A stretch of 64,000 nt of DNA from an uncultured Selenomonadales bacterium (GTDB lineage Bacteria > Bacillota > Negativicutes > Selenomonadales > Selenomonadaceae): NCBI GenBank assembly GCA_900321035.1, contig ONUH01000001.1:345105-409104 (forward strand). The letters run 5' to 3'. Position 1 is the first letter of the stretch; each line of letters starts with the position of its first letter. A program made the position numbers and the translations under genes. Below are positions 1 through 8,638 of this stretch, one piece after another. The notes beneath the pieces were generated by a model, which was given only the letters and a program-made list of their open reading frames with translations, was not told the DNA's origin and searched no databases.

Positions 1-450
1 CTTGTTCGTCGAGGAGTCGCGGTACGGGTCGGTGAAAATCATCTTGCCCGCCTTCTTCGCGCCCACGAACCAGTCGCGTTTCGTCCAATCCGCTTCTTTG
101 GTGATGTCGCCCTCGGCATAGGACACACAATAGCCGTCGTCCGTCGCATGAGTGATGTCGATGATATCCTTGTCGCCCTTGTACGTCGCCGTCATTTCCT
201 TGCGGCGCACGATCGCTTCGTCCTGCGCGGAAAACGAACTGAGCATCCTGGCCGTTGCCTCGCCGTACTGCGCCTTTTCCAGCATCCAGCCTTCAGCCTC
301 GTCCGCCGCCGCCGTAATAACGGCGACAATCTCTTTCTCCGTCGTGTTCTCGACCGCCTCCGACGCCGTAAAATATCCGACGATGGACACAATCGCCATG
401 ATTACGCCTGCCACACCCGAAAGCGCGAAAAACTTCTGTCTGACTCCCAT
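1..450 (-). CDS. methyl-accepting chemotaxis protein, N-terminal part (runs off the window)
   Basis: Open frame of 150 codons that continues past the left edge. The protein begins MGVRQKFFALSG, with one membrane segment at about residues 8-30. An extracytoplasmic stretch follows (YCVSYAEGD, DWFVGAKKAGK, FTDPYRDS) that matches the dCache ligand-binding domain of chemoreceptors. The HAMP and signalling domains would lie outside the window, so the MCP assignment rests on the Cache part and could instead be a Cache histidine kinase or diguanylate cyclase. The ATG at 450 is preceded by GAAGGAG. A near-consensus sigma-A promoter lies at 490-518. Membrane sensor; ligand unknown. Confidence 0.75.
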   Translation of the reverse strand, partial: MGVRQKFFALSGVAGVIMAIVSIVGYFTASEAVENTTEKEIVAVITAAADEAEGWMLEKAQYGEATARMLSSFSAQDEAIVRRKEMTATYKGDKDIIDITHATDDGYCVSYAEGDITKEADWTKRDWFVGAKKAGKMIFTDPYRDSSTNK

Positions 451-489
451 TCCCCACTCGCTCCTTCTCTCCAAAATAGAATTTTGAAT

Positions 490-518
490 ATTATCCTATT
501 TTTTTCGTAATATGTCAA
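490..518 (-). promoter_or_regulatory. sigma-A-type promoter of the chemoreceptor gene
   Basis: Read on the minus strand: -35 TTGACA (513-518), 17-base spacer, -10 GATAAT (490-495). It lies 40 bases upstream of the ATG at 450. Confidence 0.75.
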
Positions 519-561
519 GAAATATACATGACCTTTCTCCTATATAGAAAGTCGGGAAATC

Positions 562-594
562 AAAAAGCGGCCCTCCGAAAATGGAAAGCCGCCT
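562..594 (-). terminator. rho-independent terminator of serA
   Basis: Minus-strand hairpin of about 10 pairs (GCGGC/GCCGC base, some G-T pairs above), loop ATTTTC, followed by TTTTTG. It lies 22 bases past the serA stop. Confidence 0.75.
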
Positions 595-615
595 TGTCGC
601 TTATAAAGGGTTCCG

Positions 616-2202
616 TCAGATAACGTTCAGGTTGATCATCTTCGCGCCGAAGATGCCGTCCAGCGCCGTAACTTCCTTCAGCACGTTTGCCGGGACGTCG
701 CTGTCCACCGTCAGCACCATCAGGTTCGTGCCCTCTTTATCGGTATGCCCGACCTGCATGCCGCTGATGTTGATGTCCGCCGCGCCCATGATCGAACCGA
801 CCTTGCCGATAACACCGGGACGGTTGATATGCGGGCAAATCATGATATGCTTGTGCGGATCGAGATCCACGCGATAGCCGTCGATCTCGACGATGCGGCC
901 TTCCGAGCCAAAGAGCGCGCCCGCCAGCACGACGCCCTTCTTCTCCGCCGTCGCCTTGACGCGGACCGTATTCGCGTAATCCGCCGTCTCCTTGCTCTTA
1001 ATCTCACGAACGGTGATATTGCGCTCTTTCGCCAGGCCCGGCGCGTTGACGAAATTCACGTTCGTTTCGAGGATCGGCGTCAGCATGCCCTTCAGCACCG
1101 CCGTCGTCAAAAGCTTCGTATTGACGTCGGTAATCTCGCCCGTGTACTCAACTTCCACCGCCGTGACCGCGCCTTCCGCGAGGGCCGTCGCCATGCAGCC
1201 GAGGCGCTCCGCAAGGTCGAAGAACGGCTTGATGACGTTCATTGCCTGCGCGGACACCGGCGCCATATTCACCGCCGTCATCACAGGCTCGCCTTTCAGC
1301 GCCGCGACGATGCCTTCCGCCACGTCGATGGATACGCCGATCTGCGCCTCCACCGTGGATGCGCCAAGGTGCGGTGTCAGCGTGATGCCCGGCACGCCGC
1401 GCAGCGGATTGTCCTCCGCCAAAGGCTCCGACGTGAACACGTCGATGGCCGCCCCCGCGACCTGACCGCTCTTCACCGCGTCGGCAAGGTCCTGCTCGTT
1501 GATGATACCGCCGCGCGCACAGTTCACAAAGCGCACGCCCTTCTTCATCTTTGCGATGTTGTCCTTGTTGAACATATCCCGGGTCTCGTTCGTCAGCGGC
1601 ATATGCACCGTCACGAAATCAGACCGCTCGATGATGCCGTTGAGGTCCACGAGCTCGAGCCCCATGGCCTGCGCACGTTCCTCGTTCACATAGGGGTCAT
1701 AGCCGATGACCGTCATGCCGAACGCCGCCGCGCGCTTCGCAATGCCGCTGCCGATACGTCCGAGGCCGACGATGCCGAGAGTCTTGCCCATCAGTTCTAC
1801 GCCCGTGTACTTCTTACGGTTCCATTCGCCCTTCTGGGTCGTCTCGTTCGCCACGGCAATATGACGCGCCATCGCCAGCATCATGCCCATCGTATGCTCA
1901 GTGGCTGCCGTCGTGTTCCCACCCGGCGAATTGATGACGATAATGCCCCGGTTCGTAGCTTCCGGCACATCTATATTGTCCACGCCCACGCCCGCGCGAC
2001 CGATGATCTTCAAATTTTTCGCCGCCGCCAATACGTCCTTCGTCACCTTCGACGCCGAACGCACGATCAGCGCGTCGTAGTTCCCGATTGTCGCGACCAG
2101 CTCGTCTGCTGAGATTTTGTCCTTGACATCGACCTCAAAGCCCGCCTCCCGCAGGATTTCAATACCGCGCGCCGAGACGCCGTCTGCTGCCAATACCTTC
2201 AT
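616..2202 (-). CDS. serA: D-3-phosphoglycerate dehydrogenase
   Basis: Oxidises 3-phosphoglycerate to 3-phosphohydroxypyruvate with NAD, the first step of serine synthesis in the cytoplasm. The 528 residues match the long (type I) family. The Rossmann motif GLGRIGSGIA is near residue 147, and the catalytic Arg (CARGGI) and His (HLGAST) motifs are present. An intervening substrate-binding-type domain follows, then a C-terminal ACT domain (HINRPGVIGKVGSIMG), the usual site of serine feedback. The ATG at 2202 was chosen because MKVLAADG is the conserved N-terminus and GGGGAG precedes it; the frame stays open for 37 more codons upstream. Monocistronic, with its own terminator. The next enzyme, SerC, lies about 6.5 kb away on the other strand. 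Confidence 0.95.
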   Translation of the reverse strand: MKVLAADGVSARGIEILREAGFEVDVKDKISADELVATIGNYDALIVRSASKVTKDVLAAAKNLKIIGRAGVGVDNIDVPEATNRGIIVINSPGGNTTAATEHTMGMMLAMARHIAVANETTQKGEWNRKKYTGVELMGKTLGIVGLGRIGSGIAKRAAAFGMTVIGYDPYVNEERAQAMGLELVDLNGIIERSDFVTVHMPLTNETRDMFNKDNIAKMKKGVRFVNCARGGIINEQDLADAVKSGQVAGAAIDVFTSEPLAEDNPLRGVPGITLTPHLGASTVEAQIGVSIDVAEGIVAALKGEPVMTAVNMAPVSAQAMNVIKPFFDLAERLGCMATALAEGAVTAVEVEYTGEITDVNTKLLTTAVLKGMLTPILETNVNFVNAPGLAKERNITVREIKSKETADYANTVRVKATAEKKGVVLAGALFGSEGRIVEIDGYRVDLDPHKHIMICPHINRPGVIGKVGSIMGAADINISGMQVGHTDKEGTNLMVLTVDSDVPANVLKEVTALDGIFGAKMINLNVI

Positions 2203-2313
2203 TTGCCGATTCTCCCCTTCTTTTTTGAATTCTGTATACTTTCTGAAATCCGTTTTTATTATATCATGTTGAAGAGCGGAAATCCATGCTTGCGGAAAAA
2301 AGCTTTCCGGCAC

Positions 2314-2344
2314 TTGACTTATTCCCGTCCCGATATGATATAGT
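2314..2344 (+). promoter_or_regulatory. possible promoter of the 2472 gene
   Basis: TTGACT at 2314-2319 with TATAGT at 2339-2344. The 19-base spacer is longer than ideal, so this is tentative. The leader that follows (2345-2471) contains a CGGCAAAGCCG hairpin near 2435; no known riboswitch could be matched. Confidence 0.35.
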
Positions 2345-2471
2345 AGAAAAAAGAACTCCTATTTTTTTGACTAATCTTACCTTTTTTATCGACGAAAAAT
2401 CCCTTATGCAAACGTCGGAGCGGTTAGTCCAGCGGCAAAGCCGATGAACCCCAGAGAGGAGGAGCCTATCC

Positions 2472-2690
2472 ATGACACCGATTCTGCAGGCGAAATTCGA
2501 GGAAATCCTCAAAGGAAACCTCAAATACGTTTCGTCAAACCTTGCGCTCAATATGCTTATCAGCAGGCTCCAAAGAAAGGCGATAGCCGATCCCAGGAAT
2601 ATGGCGGCCTATATCAGGGAACTGGATGAATTCGTGACGAGATATGCGGCGGTCATGGGCGAAGAGTTTGACAAGATTGCGGCGCTTTGA
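2472..2690 (+). CDS. small protein of unknown function
   Basis: Protein of 72 residues, MTPILQAKFEEILKG at the N-terminus. It is probably all-helical, with no signal peptide, membrane segment or cysteine. An unusually strong ribosome site (GAGGAGGAG) lies about 8 bases before the ATG, which supports real translation. It is 36 bases upstream of the FIST-like gene on the same strand, so the two are probably co-transcribed, and the small protein may be a partner of its product. I do not recognise the family. Confidence 0.7.
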   Translation: MTPILQAKFEEILKGNLKYVSSNLALNMLISRLQRKAIADPRNMAAYIRELDEFVTRYAAVMGEEFDKIAAL

Positions 2691-2726
2691 GATTTTACCC
2701 GCTCATCGGGAAAAGGAGGACGAACC

Positions 2727-3689
2727 ATGCTTGTATCATTAGACACGGCGACCAGCCTCATCCAAGAAGGCAAGACGCTGCATATCGCGGCGGACGATTC
2801 CCTGCTGGCCAAGCTGCCTGCGGGCAAATGGATCGGCGGCACTACCCCCTATTTCATCGCCGAGAGCGGCGGCATTCTCACGAAAGACAAGCTCTTTATC
2901 AATGAGATCGACTTCGCGGAAGAAACGAGAGTCGCGGTGTACGGCAAATACAATATATTCCAGATTGTCGAAGAATGTTACGACAACGGCCTGACCATGC
3001 TCATCCTGCCCTTCGGCTCGGCTGTGGCGGCGAAGTACGCGAAAGGCGCGCCCGACGTGGAAGAACTCCTGATGCACCCGACCGTCGGCTGGGTCTCCGG
3101 CCTCGACCTAAACACGGGCGGCGAGGCGAAGGTTTACGACGGCACAACGGGCAAGTCTTACACGGACAAGGCGGTTATCATGTACATCAAGCTGCCGAAG
3201 AACAAGACAGCGATGATCAACATCGTCAACATCTTCGGGGACGACAAGACCGACCCGACGATCGCTTTCCCCGAAAACGCGCTGGACGTTTCCCAATGCC
3301 GAGTAAACGGGCAGGAAGTCAACTTCGCCGAATACATCCAAAAGAAGCACATCGACACACAGATGCCGTTGGTGGCGGATTACAACGGCGTATATATCAA
3401 CACCTCCATCAAAGCGGTCGAGAACGGCAGAGTCGGCCTTTACGCGCCGGTATTCAAAGGCATAGAATATCGTTTTGCCACGCACGTCGCCAACTACGCG
3501 GAGGAGTTCAAGAACAAAATCGGCGCGGCCGGAGCGGGCACGCCCGTATTCTCCTGCAACTGCATCCTCAACTATCTGTACGGCCATCTGGAGGGCAAAA
3601 AAACGCCGCCCTACGTCGGACCCGTTACGTTCGGCGAAGTCGCTTATCAGCTCCTAAACCAAACGCTCGTGTATTGTGAAATCATTTAA
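2727..3689 (+). CDS. DUF6976-like / FIST-like protein
   Basis: Soluble protein of 320 residues with no signal peptide. I believe it belongs to the DUF6976 family. The C-terminal third (FSCNCILNYLYG, then GPVTFGEVAYQLLNQTLV) resembles FIST C-terminal domains, where a cysteine-containing strand is followed by a G-P-x-T-x-G-E-x loop. FIST domains are proposed small-ligand sensors in signalling proteins; ligand binding here is inference. GGAAAAGGAGG precedes the ATG. It ends before a strong bidirectional terminator and forms a two-gene unit with the 72-residue protein upstream. No enzymatic motif was seen. Confidence 0.6.
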   Translation: MLVSLDTATSLIQEGKTLHIAADDSLLAKLPAGKWIGGTTPYFIAESGGILTKDKLFINEIDFAEETRVAVYGKYNIFQIVEECYDNGLTMLILPFGSAVAAKYAKGAPDVEELLMHPTVGWVSGLDLNTGGEAKVYDGTTGKSYTDKAVIMYIKLPKNKTAMINIVNIFGDDKTDPTIAFPENALDVSQCRVNGQEVNFAEYIQKKHIDTQMPLVADYNGVYINTSIKAVENGRVGLYAPVFKGIEYRFATHVANYAEEFKNKIGAAGAGTPVFSCNCILNYLYGHLEGKKTPPYVGPVTFGEVAYQLLNQTLVYCEII

Positions 3690-3755
3690 TCGAAAATCCG
3701 CATAAAAATCGCCGCAGACGTCCGCAGCGACAGAATCGGACGCATGCAGCGGCGC

Positions 3756-3810
3756 ATAAAAAACGGACCGTCCATGAAAGCGTTTGCCTTCATGAACGGT
3801 CCGTTTGTTT
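3756..3810. terminator. bidirectional terminator
   Basis: AACGGACCGT (3762-3771) pairs with ACGGTCCGTT (3796-3805), and the inner arms CATGAA/TTCATG extend the stem. A T-run is present on both sides. It serves the plus-strand FIST-like gene and the minus-strand CofE-like gene. Confidence 0.85.
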
Positions 3811-3852
3811 TGTCGTTTGCGCAATCTGCAGGACAACCGCCGCAATGGAAGA

Positions 3853-5034
3853 TTATTCCGTCGCGTAATTCGTGAAGTAGTTTTGAATCAAGACCACCGG
3901 CGTCCCCCGGTCTCCGCTGCCGCTGGTCAGGTCGCAGAGGCTGCCCAAGAGGTCCGTGAGCTGTCTCGGCGTCGTGCCCTGGGACGTCATGTCTCCCACA
4001 AGATTGGAATCCTTTGCCTTTATTTTTTCTTTCATGGCCTCCGCCAGCTCCTGCCCGGAGAGATCCTTCAAGTCGTTATCCGCGAAGTATTTCATCTTCA
4101 GTTCGTTCGGGGTGCCGCGGAGCCCCTCCGTGTACGCGGGGGACACCACCGGGTCTGCCAGTTCCCAAATGCCGCCGACAGGATCCTTGAAGCCGCCGTC
4201 TCCGTAAATCATGACTTCCAGCTTCTTGCCCGTGGCCTTCGTCAGTTCCTTCTGCAGCCGGTCTACAAAGCTCTGGCAATCCCGCGGGAACAGCTTCACT
4301 TTTTCCTCCGTCGCCTTGTTTGCCCCCAGGAGGCCATATTTCTCATTATAGCCGCTGCCGTCCACCGAAGCGGTCATGATATCGTCCAGGCTGTAAACGC
4401 GCGCCGCGCCGCCCGCCTGCAGGATGCGCTTTGTGCGTTTCCTCGAATGGATGTCGCAGTTGATTACGTTTTTCGTATATCGCAGAATATAACAGGGGTC
4501 GTTGGAGAATACGATCTCAATATTCTGCCCGAGGCTCTTGTAATATTCGATATAGTCCACGCCCGTGAACGGATGGACCGTGTCAAATCCGAACGCCTCA
4601 CGGAACCCCTTCTCGTCAAAACTGTCCGTATAAGGATTGACCTTCTTCCCATCCACGTCGTCCTCGCTGATCAGATGGTTCCCCACCTCATCCGAGGGAT
4701 AAGAGAGCTGCACATAGAGCTTCTTGCAGGACATGCTGAGCGCCCGAAGCATGATCGCAAAACGATTCCGGCTCAGAATCGGGAAAACGATCCCCATATC
4801 CTCCCCGCCTAACTTCTGCTTGACGTCCTTGGCAATCTGCTGGATGGTCGCGTAATTCCCCTGCGTCCGGGCTACGACCGCCTCCGTGACGCCGAGAACG
4901 TCTCTGTCCTGCAGTGCAAAGCCTTCCTTTTCAACCGCCTTCAAGAGGCCGTCCCGAATCAGGGAAACGAGATCGTCGCCTTCCTTGAAGATCGGCATGA
5001 TAATTCCTCTTGAAGTTACTCCTGTGTACCGCAT
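3853..5034 (-). CDS. CofE-like (coenzyme F420-0:L-glutamate ligase family) protein
   Basis: Protein of 393 residues matching the long CofE-like family of anaerobic Firmicutes, with YTGVTSRGI at the N-terminus and the block FKEGDDLVSLI. True CofE adds glutamate to F420-0 using GTP. F420 synthesis is not expected in this lineage and no other F420 gene is in the window, so the substrate is probably different. Further motifs are GGEDMGIVFPILSRNRF and YGDGGFKDPVGGIWEL. The ATG at 5034 is preceded by AAGGGGA; the frame is open 26 codons further upstream, but without similarity. It has its own promoter at 5133-5161. Confidence 0.8.
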   Translation of the reverse strand: MRYTGVTSRGIIMPIFKEGDDLVSLIRDGLLKAVEKEGFALQDRDVLGVTEAVVARTQGNYATIQQIAKDVKQKLGGEDMGIVFPILSRNRFAIMLRALSMSCKKLYVQLSYPSDEVGNHLISEDDVDGKKVNPYTDSFDEKGFREAFGFDTVHPFTGVDYIEYYKSLGQNIEIVFSNDPCYILRYTKNVINCDIHSRKRTKRILQAGGAARVYSLDDIMTASVDGSGYNEKYGLLGANKATEEKVKLFPRDCQSFVDRLQKELTKATGKKLEVMIYGDGGFKDPVGGIWELADPVVSPAYTEGLRGTPNELKMKYFADNDLKDLSGQELAEAMKEKIKAKDSNLVGDMTSQGTTPRQLTDLLGSLCDLTSGSGDRGTPVVLIQNYFTNYATE

Positions 5035-5132
5035 GTTTCTTCCCCTTGCTTTCCGGCTTGTCTCAATTCCCCTGCGCGCCCTTGTCGCCGGTTTCCCGGC
5101 GGATGCGCGCACGAAAATTTTACCTGTGCCAT

Positions 5133-5161
5133 ATTTTATATTTGTATCGGGTGCTTTCCAA
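5133..5161 (-). promoter_or_regulatory. promoter of the CofE-like gene
   Basis: Minus strand: TTGGAA (5156-5161), 17-base spacer, TAAAAT (5133-5138). It lies in the 131-base gap between the PfkB kinase and the ligase. Confidence 0.55.
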
Positions 5162-5165
5162 TTCC

Positions 5166-6098
5166 TTATATTTCCCGCAGTCGCTCAAAAAAGTCCATGT
5201 CCACCGGGCAGCTGTTGGCTTCCTGGCTGATCGTCGCGGACGCCAGCCGGGCGCCGTATCCCGTCGCCTCCGCCAGGGAAGCGCCCCGAATCAGACCCAT
5301 TACCGTCCCGGAAAAGAACGCGTCTCCCGCGCCGGTCGTATCGACGACCTTCGTCGGGCAGGGAGGACAAATGCCGACGCGCTTCGTTTCTTTCTCATAA
5401 TAAACCGCGCCCTGCGCACCGAGCGTGATGACCACAGACTGCAATCCCGCTTTTTCCACTGCTTCGGGAAGGAACGCCTGCACTTCCTCCACAGTACGTC
5501 CCGGAAAGTCCTTGCCAAAGAACTGCGCAGCCTCCACCTCGTTGCAGATGAAGCATTTTGTCTGCCGGATCAAGTCCTTCCGCGCCAAGACGACGCTCAT
5601 ATTGCCGACGATGGAATAGACGTCCTTCCCATGGTTCTTCGCCATCTGAAGAACCATCTCGGCAATGCTCTCGTTCAGGTCCACCTCCAGCACGACGGCC
5701 TCGGCCTGCGAGATAATCTCTTCCCCGTGCGCCTTCAAATGGGTTTCCAAATAAGAGATATCGGGCATCTTGGAAATGGAACCGGCTAAATCCCCGTTTT
5801 CATCAAGGATGACCAGCCACATGCCAATCCCACGTTCCGGCGCCTTGACGATATAACCAAGATCGACGCCGATTTCCGTCAGATGAAGCTCCACCTCCCG
5901 GCCGATCGTCGAATCTTCCAGCATCCCCACATAAGCGACGGGCATTCCCACATTCGCGAAGTTCTCGACGACATTGCGCCCGACGCCGCCATGGACGAAT
6001 TTGACTTCTCCTAAGTTACGCCCTTGAGGGTCGTAGCTGTCTCTCGAATAACCCTTGATATCCACGAACGTGGTACCGATTACAACTGTTGGATTCAT
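5166..6098 (-). CDS. PfkB-family carbohydrate kinase
   Basis: Sugar or nucleoside kinase of the ribokinase fold, 310 residues, the usual length. It carries the N-terminal substrate motif GGVGRNVVENFANVG (about residues 37-51). Near residue 251 is the PfkB signature 2, DTTGAGDAFFSG, whose Asp is the catalytic base and whose glycines form the anion hole. The substrate cannot be read from the sequence; the family covers ribose, pseudouridine, fructose and others, and no pseudouridine glycosidase lies nearby. It has its own near-consensus promoter at 6178-6206. Confidence 0.88.
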   Translation of the reverse strand: MNPTVVIGTTFVDIKGYSRDSYDPQGRNLGEVKFVHGGVGRNVVENFANVGMPVAYVGMLEDSTIGREVELHLTEIGVDLGYIVKAPERGIGMWLVILDENGDLAGSISKMPDISYLETHLKAHGEEIISQAEAVVLEVDLNESIAEMVLQMAKNHGKDVYSIVGNMSVVLARKDLIRQTKCFICNEVEAAQFFGKDFPGRTVEEVQAFLPEAVEKAGLQSVVITLGAQGAVYYEKETKRVGICPPCPTKVVDTTGAGDAFFSGTVMGLIRGASLAEATGYGARLASATISQEANSCPVDMDFFERLREI

Positions 6099-6177
6099 TC
6101 TGATTCACCGCCGTTTTCACTATGGATAGCCCCGTGGCTTCGCAACATGATGTTTGAAAACTCGTCTTCCGCGGCTT

Positions 6178-6206
6178 AGTATAGCAAACGGAACCGCAAT
6201 CGTCAA
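6178..6206 (-). promoter_or_regulatory. promoter of the PfkB kinase gene
   Basis: Minus strand: TTGACG (6201-6206), 17-base spacer, TATACT (6178-6183). Transcription would start about 75 bases before the ATG. Confidence 0.7.
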
Positions 6207-6229
6207 TGGCTACGGCGTCTCCATGGGAG

Positions 6230-7117
6230 CTATGCGGAATCCGGTATTGCGCCCGTCTGCCGTCCCCAAAATCGCACCGCCCGGTCAATCCACCCCTCGG
6301 CAGTGGTTCCCGTCCCTAATCCAAAACCGTGGGCCACCCCATCGAACACCTCAAATTCCGCGTCTACGCCCCGTTTTCGAATGGCTTCCGCCCGTGCCTG
6401 CATCGCCCGACGCAAGCCCGCGCCGTCGTCGGCTCCGGCGCATCCGTAGGTAGGCGGCTCGCTCCCGTATATGTCGGCGAATCCAGTGTATTGCATCATG
6501 ACGGCCGCCGGCTTCGGATACTCCTTTTCGCCGAAGCGTGCCGTTCCCAACGCGCCAAGGATGGCAGCCGCCCGTGCGCCCGCCGAACCGCCCCAAATGG
6601 AATACCCGCTCACATCCGCTTGCAGCGCCGCTTCATTATCATGAACGAAAGCAATCGCCCGCGCCAAATCCTCGCAGCTTGTATCGCCGCCGGGCCGGTA
6701 AATCAGGGCGAACGCATGGATACCCTTCTTGGAAAGCGCCAGCGCATGGGGAAAACTGTCGTGCATCGCGCCGACGTAACGGAAACCGCCGCCCGCGCAA
6801 AGGATGGCAACTTTCCCGCCGGGCTTTCCCCGGAAACAGAACAAACCGGTATCCCGCTTCGCCGGGTCAGCCGTCTTTTCCGCCTCGGTATAGACGTCAT
6901 AAAAAACGGATTCACCCGCCGAGGCGCGCTCCCAAAGGTCATTGACGACCGCCACGGTGTCCTCGGGGCAAATATTGGCGTACCAGGAAAGGTTCATGGT
7001 CCCCAGCGACGCGCCCTGCATGTAATTCCGCTGCACGGGAAAAAGCAGCCGCCCGAAATCTCCAAATGCGGGGTCGCTGATGACGTCGCGGATTTTAGAC
7101 TTCGCCGTATATTTCAT
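6230..7117 (-). CDS. alpha/beta hydrolase (esterase/acetyl-esterase-like)
   Basis: Cytoplasmic hydrolase of 295 residues. The nucleophile elbow GGSAGA (G-x-S-x-G, about residue 176) follows an oxyanion-type strand AILCAGGGFRYVG near residue 110. The C-terminal VAHGFGLG supplies the probable catalytic His. This pattern fits BD-FAE/acetyl-esterase-like enzymes that deacylate small esters. It is the last gene of a three-gene unit with the SGNH hydrolase (19 bases upstream) and the DUF2284 protein, so two different esterase folds are co-expressed. Substrate unknown. Confidence 0.8.
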   Translation of the reverse strand: MKYTAKSKIRDVISDPAFGDFGRLLFPVQRNYMQGASLGTMNLSWYANICPEDTVAVVNDLWERASAGESVFYDVYTEAEKTADPAKRDTGLFCFRGKPGGKVAILCAGGGFRYVGAMHDSFPHALALSKKGIHAFALIYRPGGDTSCEDLARAIAFVHDNEAALQADVSGYSIWGGSAGARAAAILGALGTARFGEKEYPKPAAVMMQYTGFADIYGSEPPTYGCAGADDGAGLRRAMQARAEAIRKRGVDAEFEVFDGVAHGFGLGTGTTAEGWIDRAVRFWGRQTGAIPDSA

Positions 7118-7136
7118 GAAGTTCCCTTCTTCTATT

Positions 7137-7811
7137 CTAATCGGCGCACCTCAGTACCGCCTCCGCATACAGCCGGACGCCGGCGCCGGCATTTGGGTGG
7201 ATGAAGTCTATCAGATATTTTTCCGGCGAAGACGACGCAAACGCACGGGCAATATATCCGCTGGCGTCGATGAATACGTCCCCCGTATCCCTGCACCACG
7301 TTTGAAGCGCCGCCGTGTAATCCGCATACGTCTTATCTATATTTGGCGGCACGACGCCGCCGATGATGCCGGCGTCCCCGTCCGTCGCAATCCACGGGGC
7401 GATAAAGACAAACTTTGCGTCGGGACGGCGTTCGCAAACCGCGTCGCGGAACTTTTGCAGGTTCTGAATGTAGTCCGCCGCCGTCATCGCGCAAAACATC
7501 GGGTCACGGAAAAGGATGTCGTTCGCTCCCGCGGCAACGACAACGAGGTTGGCCTCCGCGCGGACAATCGCCGGCAGGAAATAGGCCAGCAGGATCTTCG
7601 TAGTGGCGCCGCCTTGGGAAACATTGACGATCTTTCCGCGTATCGAAGAACGTATGGGCTCATACCAAGGAACGCCGCCGTTTATGGTTCCCTCCGTCAG
7701 GGAATCCCCGACGAAGCACACCGTTTCCGCATTCTGCAGCAGACGGCAGATGCGGCTGTTCTTCATCTCATCGGTTATTTGCAGCGGTTCCAACTTTTCC
7801 ATTTGCGTCAT
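7137..7811 (-). CDS. SGNH/GDSL-type hydrolase
   Basis: Esterase/lipase-fold protein of 224 residues. Block I is GDSLTEG (about residue 36, catalytic Ser), block III is the Asn in GANDILF, and block V is DFIHPNAGAG near the C-terminus (Asp/His). There is no signal peptide, so it acts in the cytoplasm. It overlaps the upstream DUF2284 gene by 4 bases (ATGA), so translation is coupled. It may remove acetyl or acyl groups from carbohydrates or thioesters; the sequence does not say which. Confidence 0.85.
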   Translation of the reverse strand: MTQMEKLEPLQITDEMKNSRICRLLQNAETVCFVGDSLTEGTINGGVPWYEPIRSSIRGKIVNVSQGGATTKILLAYFLPAIVRAEANLVVVAAGANDILFRDPMFCAMTAADYIQNLQKFRDAVCERRPDAKFVFIAPWIATDGDAGIIGGVVPPNIDKTYADYTAALQTWCRDTGDVFIDASGYIARAFASSSPEKYLIDFIHPNAGAGVRLYAEAVLRCAD

Positions 7812-8434
7812 ACCTTTCGCTCCGAGTGTAAGCTGTCCTCTCTATGCAGGCCGGCGGCTTCAAAGAACTTCTCGGGAACCGGCTCCTTTGCCAACAGTGC
7901 GTGGATGAGCGTGAAGTACCTCGGCAGGCTGTCCTTGCACCACAAGATTTCTATATGGAAAATATCCTCCGTAATAGCCGAGAGGTCGAAGCCGAAGGCG
8001 TCCAGCGAATACCGCATCTTGTCCGGCTGACGGCAGGGCTTTCCTTCTTTCCGTGTGCAGTTCTCGCACAGGATGCACCCGCCGGAGGACAGCGACAGAC
8101 TTTCTGGAATCCTCGCTTCCAATTTTCGCAGCCGCTCGTCGGCGTCGCGCTTGACTGCCGAAACGATCTCCCATCCCACCGTCTTAATCTTCTCATCCGT
8201 ATCCGCCGCCCAGATTGTCTCGTCGTCCAGATCGATCTTGGCGCAGAGGAGATTGACCGACGTATAGGGCTCCAAAAATTCCGACACGTCGAAGGACAGC
8301 GGCGGGCATGACCATCGCGTATTATAGCGCGGACATTCCCGGCAATAAGCCATGAACTTTTCCTGATCTTGGTATTTCTGGCGGAAACGCGGCGCCTCGA
8401 TTTGGCTTGTTCGATATTCTACACGATATCCCAT
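7808..8434 (-). CDS. DUF2284 metal-binding protein
   Basis: Cysteine-rich protein of 208 residues. Cysteines lie at CRECPRYNTRWSCPP (about residues 31-45) and GGCILCENCTRKEGKPC (about residues 127-143), the DUF2284 pattern of a predicted metal- or Fe-S-binding protein. The ATG at 8434 is preceded by GAGGTGAG, and MGYRVEY is the expected N-terminus. First gene of the operon with the SGNH and alpha/beta hydrolases. Biochemical role unknown; redox or metal sensing is only a guess. Confidence 0.82.
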   Translation of the reverse strand: MGYRVEYRTSQIEAPRFRQKYQDQEKFMAYCRECPRYNTRWSCPPLSFDVSEFLEPYTSVNLLCAKIDLDDETIWAADTDEKIKTVGWEIVSAVKRDADERLRKLEARIPESLSLSSGGCILCENCTRKEGKPCRQPDKMRYSLDAFGFDLSAITEDIFHIEILWCKDSLPRYFTLIHALLAKEPVPEKFFEAAGLHREDSLHSERKV

Positions 8435-8484
8435 AGTCTCACCTCTATGTCTTACTCTCCCGTACCTTAAGAATCGCCTTTTTG

Positions 8485-8513
8485 ACGATAGCACAAATGC
8501 ATTCTAAAGACAA
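8485..8513 (-). promoter_or_regulatory. promoter of the DUF2284/SGNH/hydrolase operon
   Basis: Minus strand: TTGTCT (8508-8513), 17-base spacer, TATCGT (8485-8490) with an extended -10 TG. It diverges from the serC promoter about 125 bases away. Confidence 0.55.
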
Positions 8514-8638
8514 TAGGAAGGAAACCAACTTTTCGTTCCCAAGTGCGCCGCCGGAGACAATGCCGCGAAAACGTCCTTCCATCTTGCCAATGAAAAGCCA
8601 CGCTACGACAAAATTTTCAGTGCGGAAAAGGTTTCCCC

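Noticed and set aside
2345..2471. possible cyclic di-GMP (GEMM) riboswitch before the 72-residue gene
   Set aside because: Only a CGGCAAAGCCG hairpin was seen; the conserved GEMM blocks could not be aligned.
2264..2551. 95-codon open frame upstream of serA on the minus strand
   Set aside because: Overlaps the serA upstream region and the well-supported plus gene. No ribosome site.
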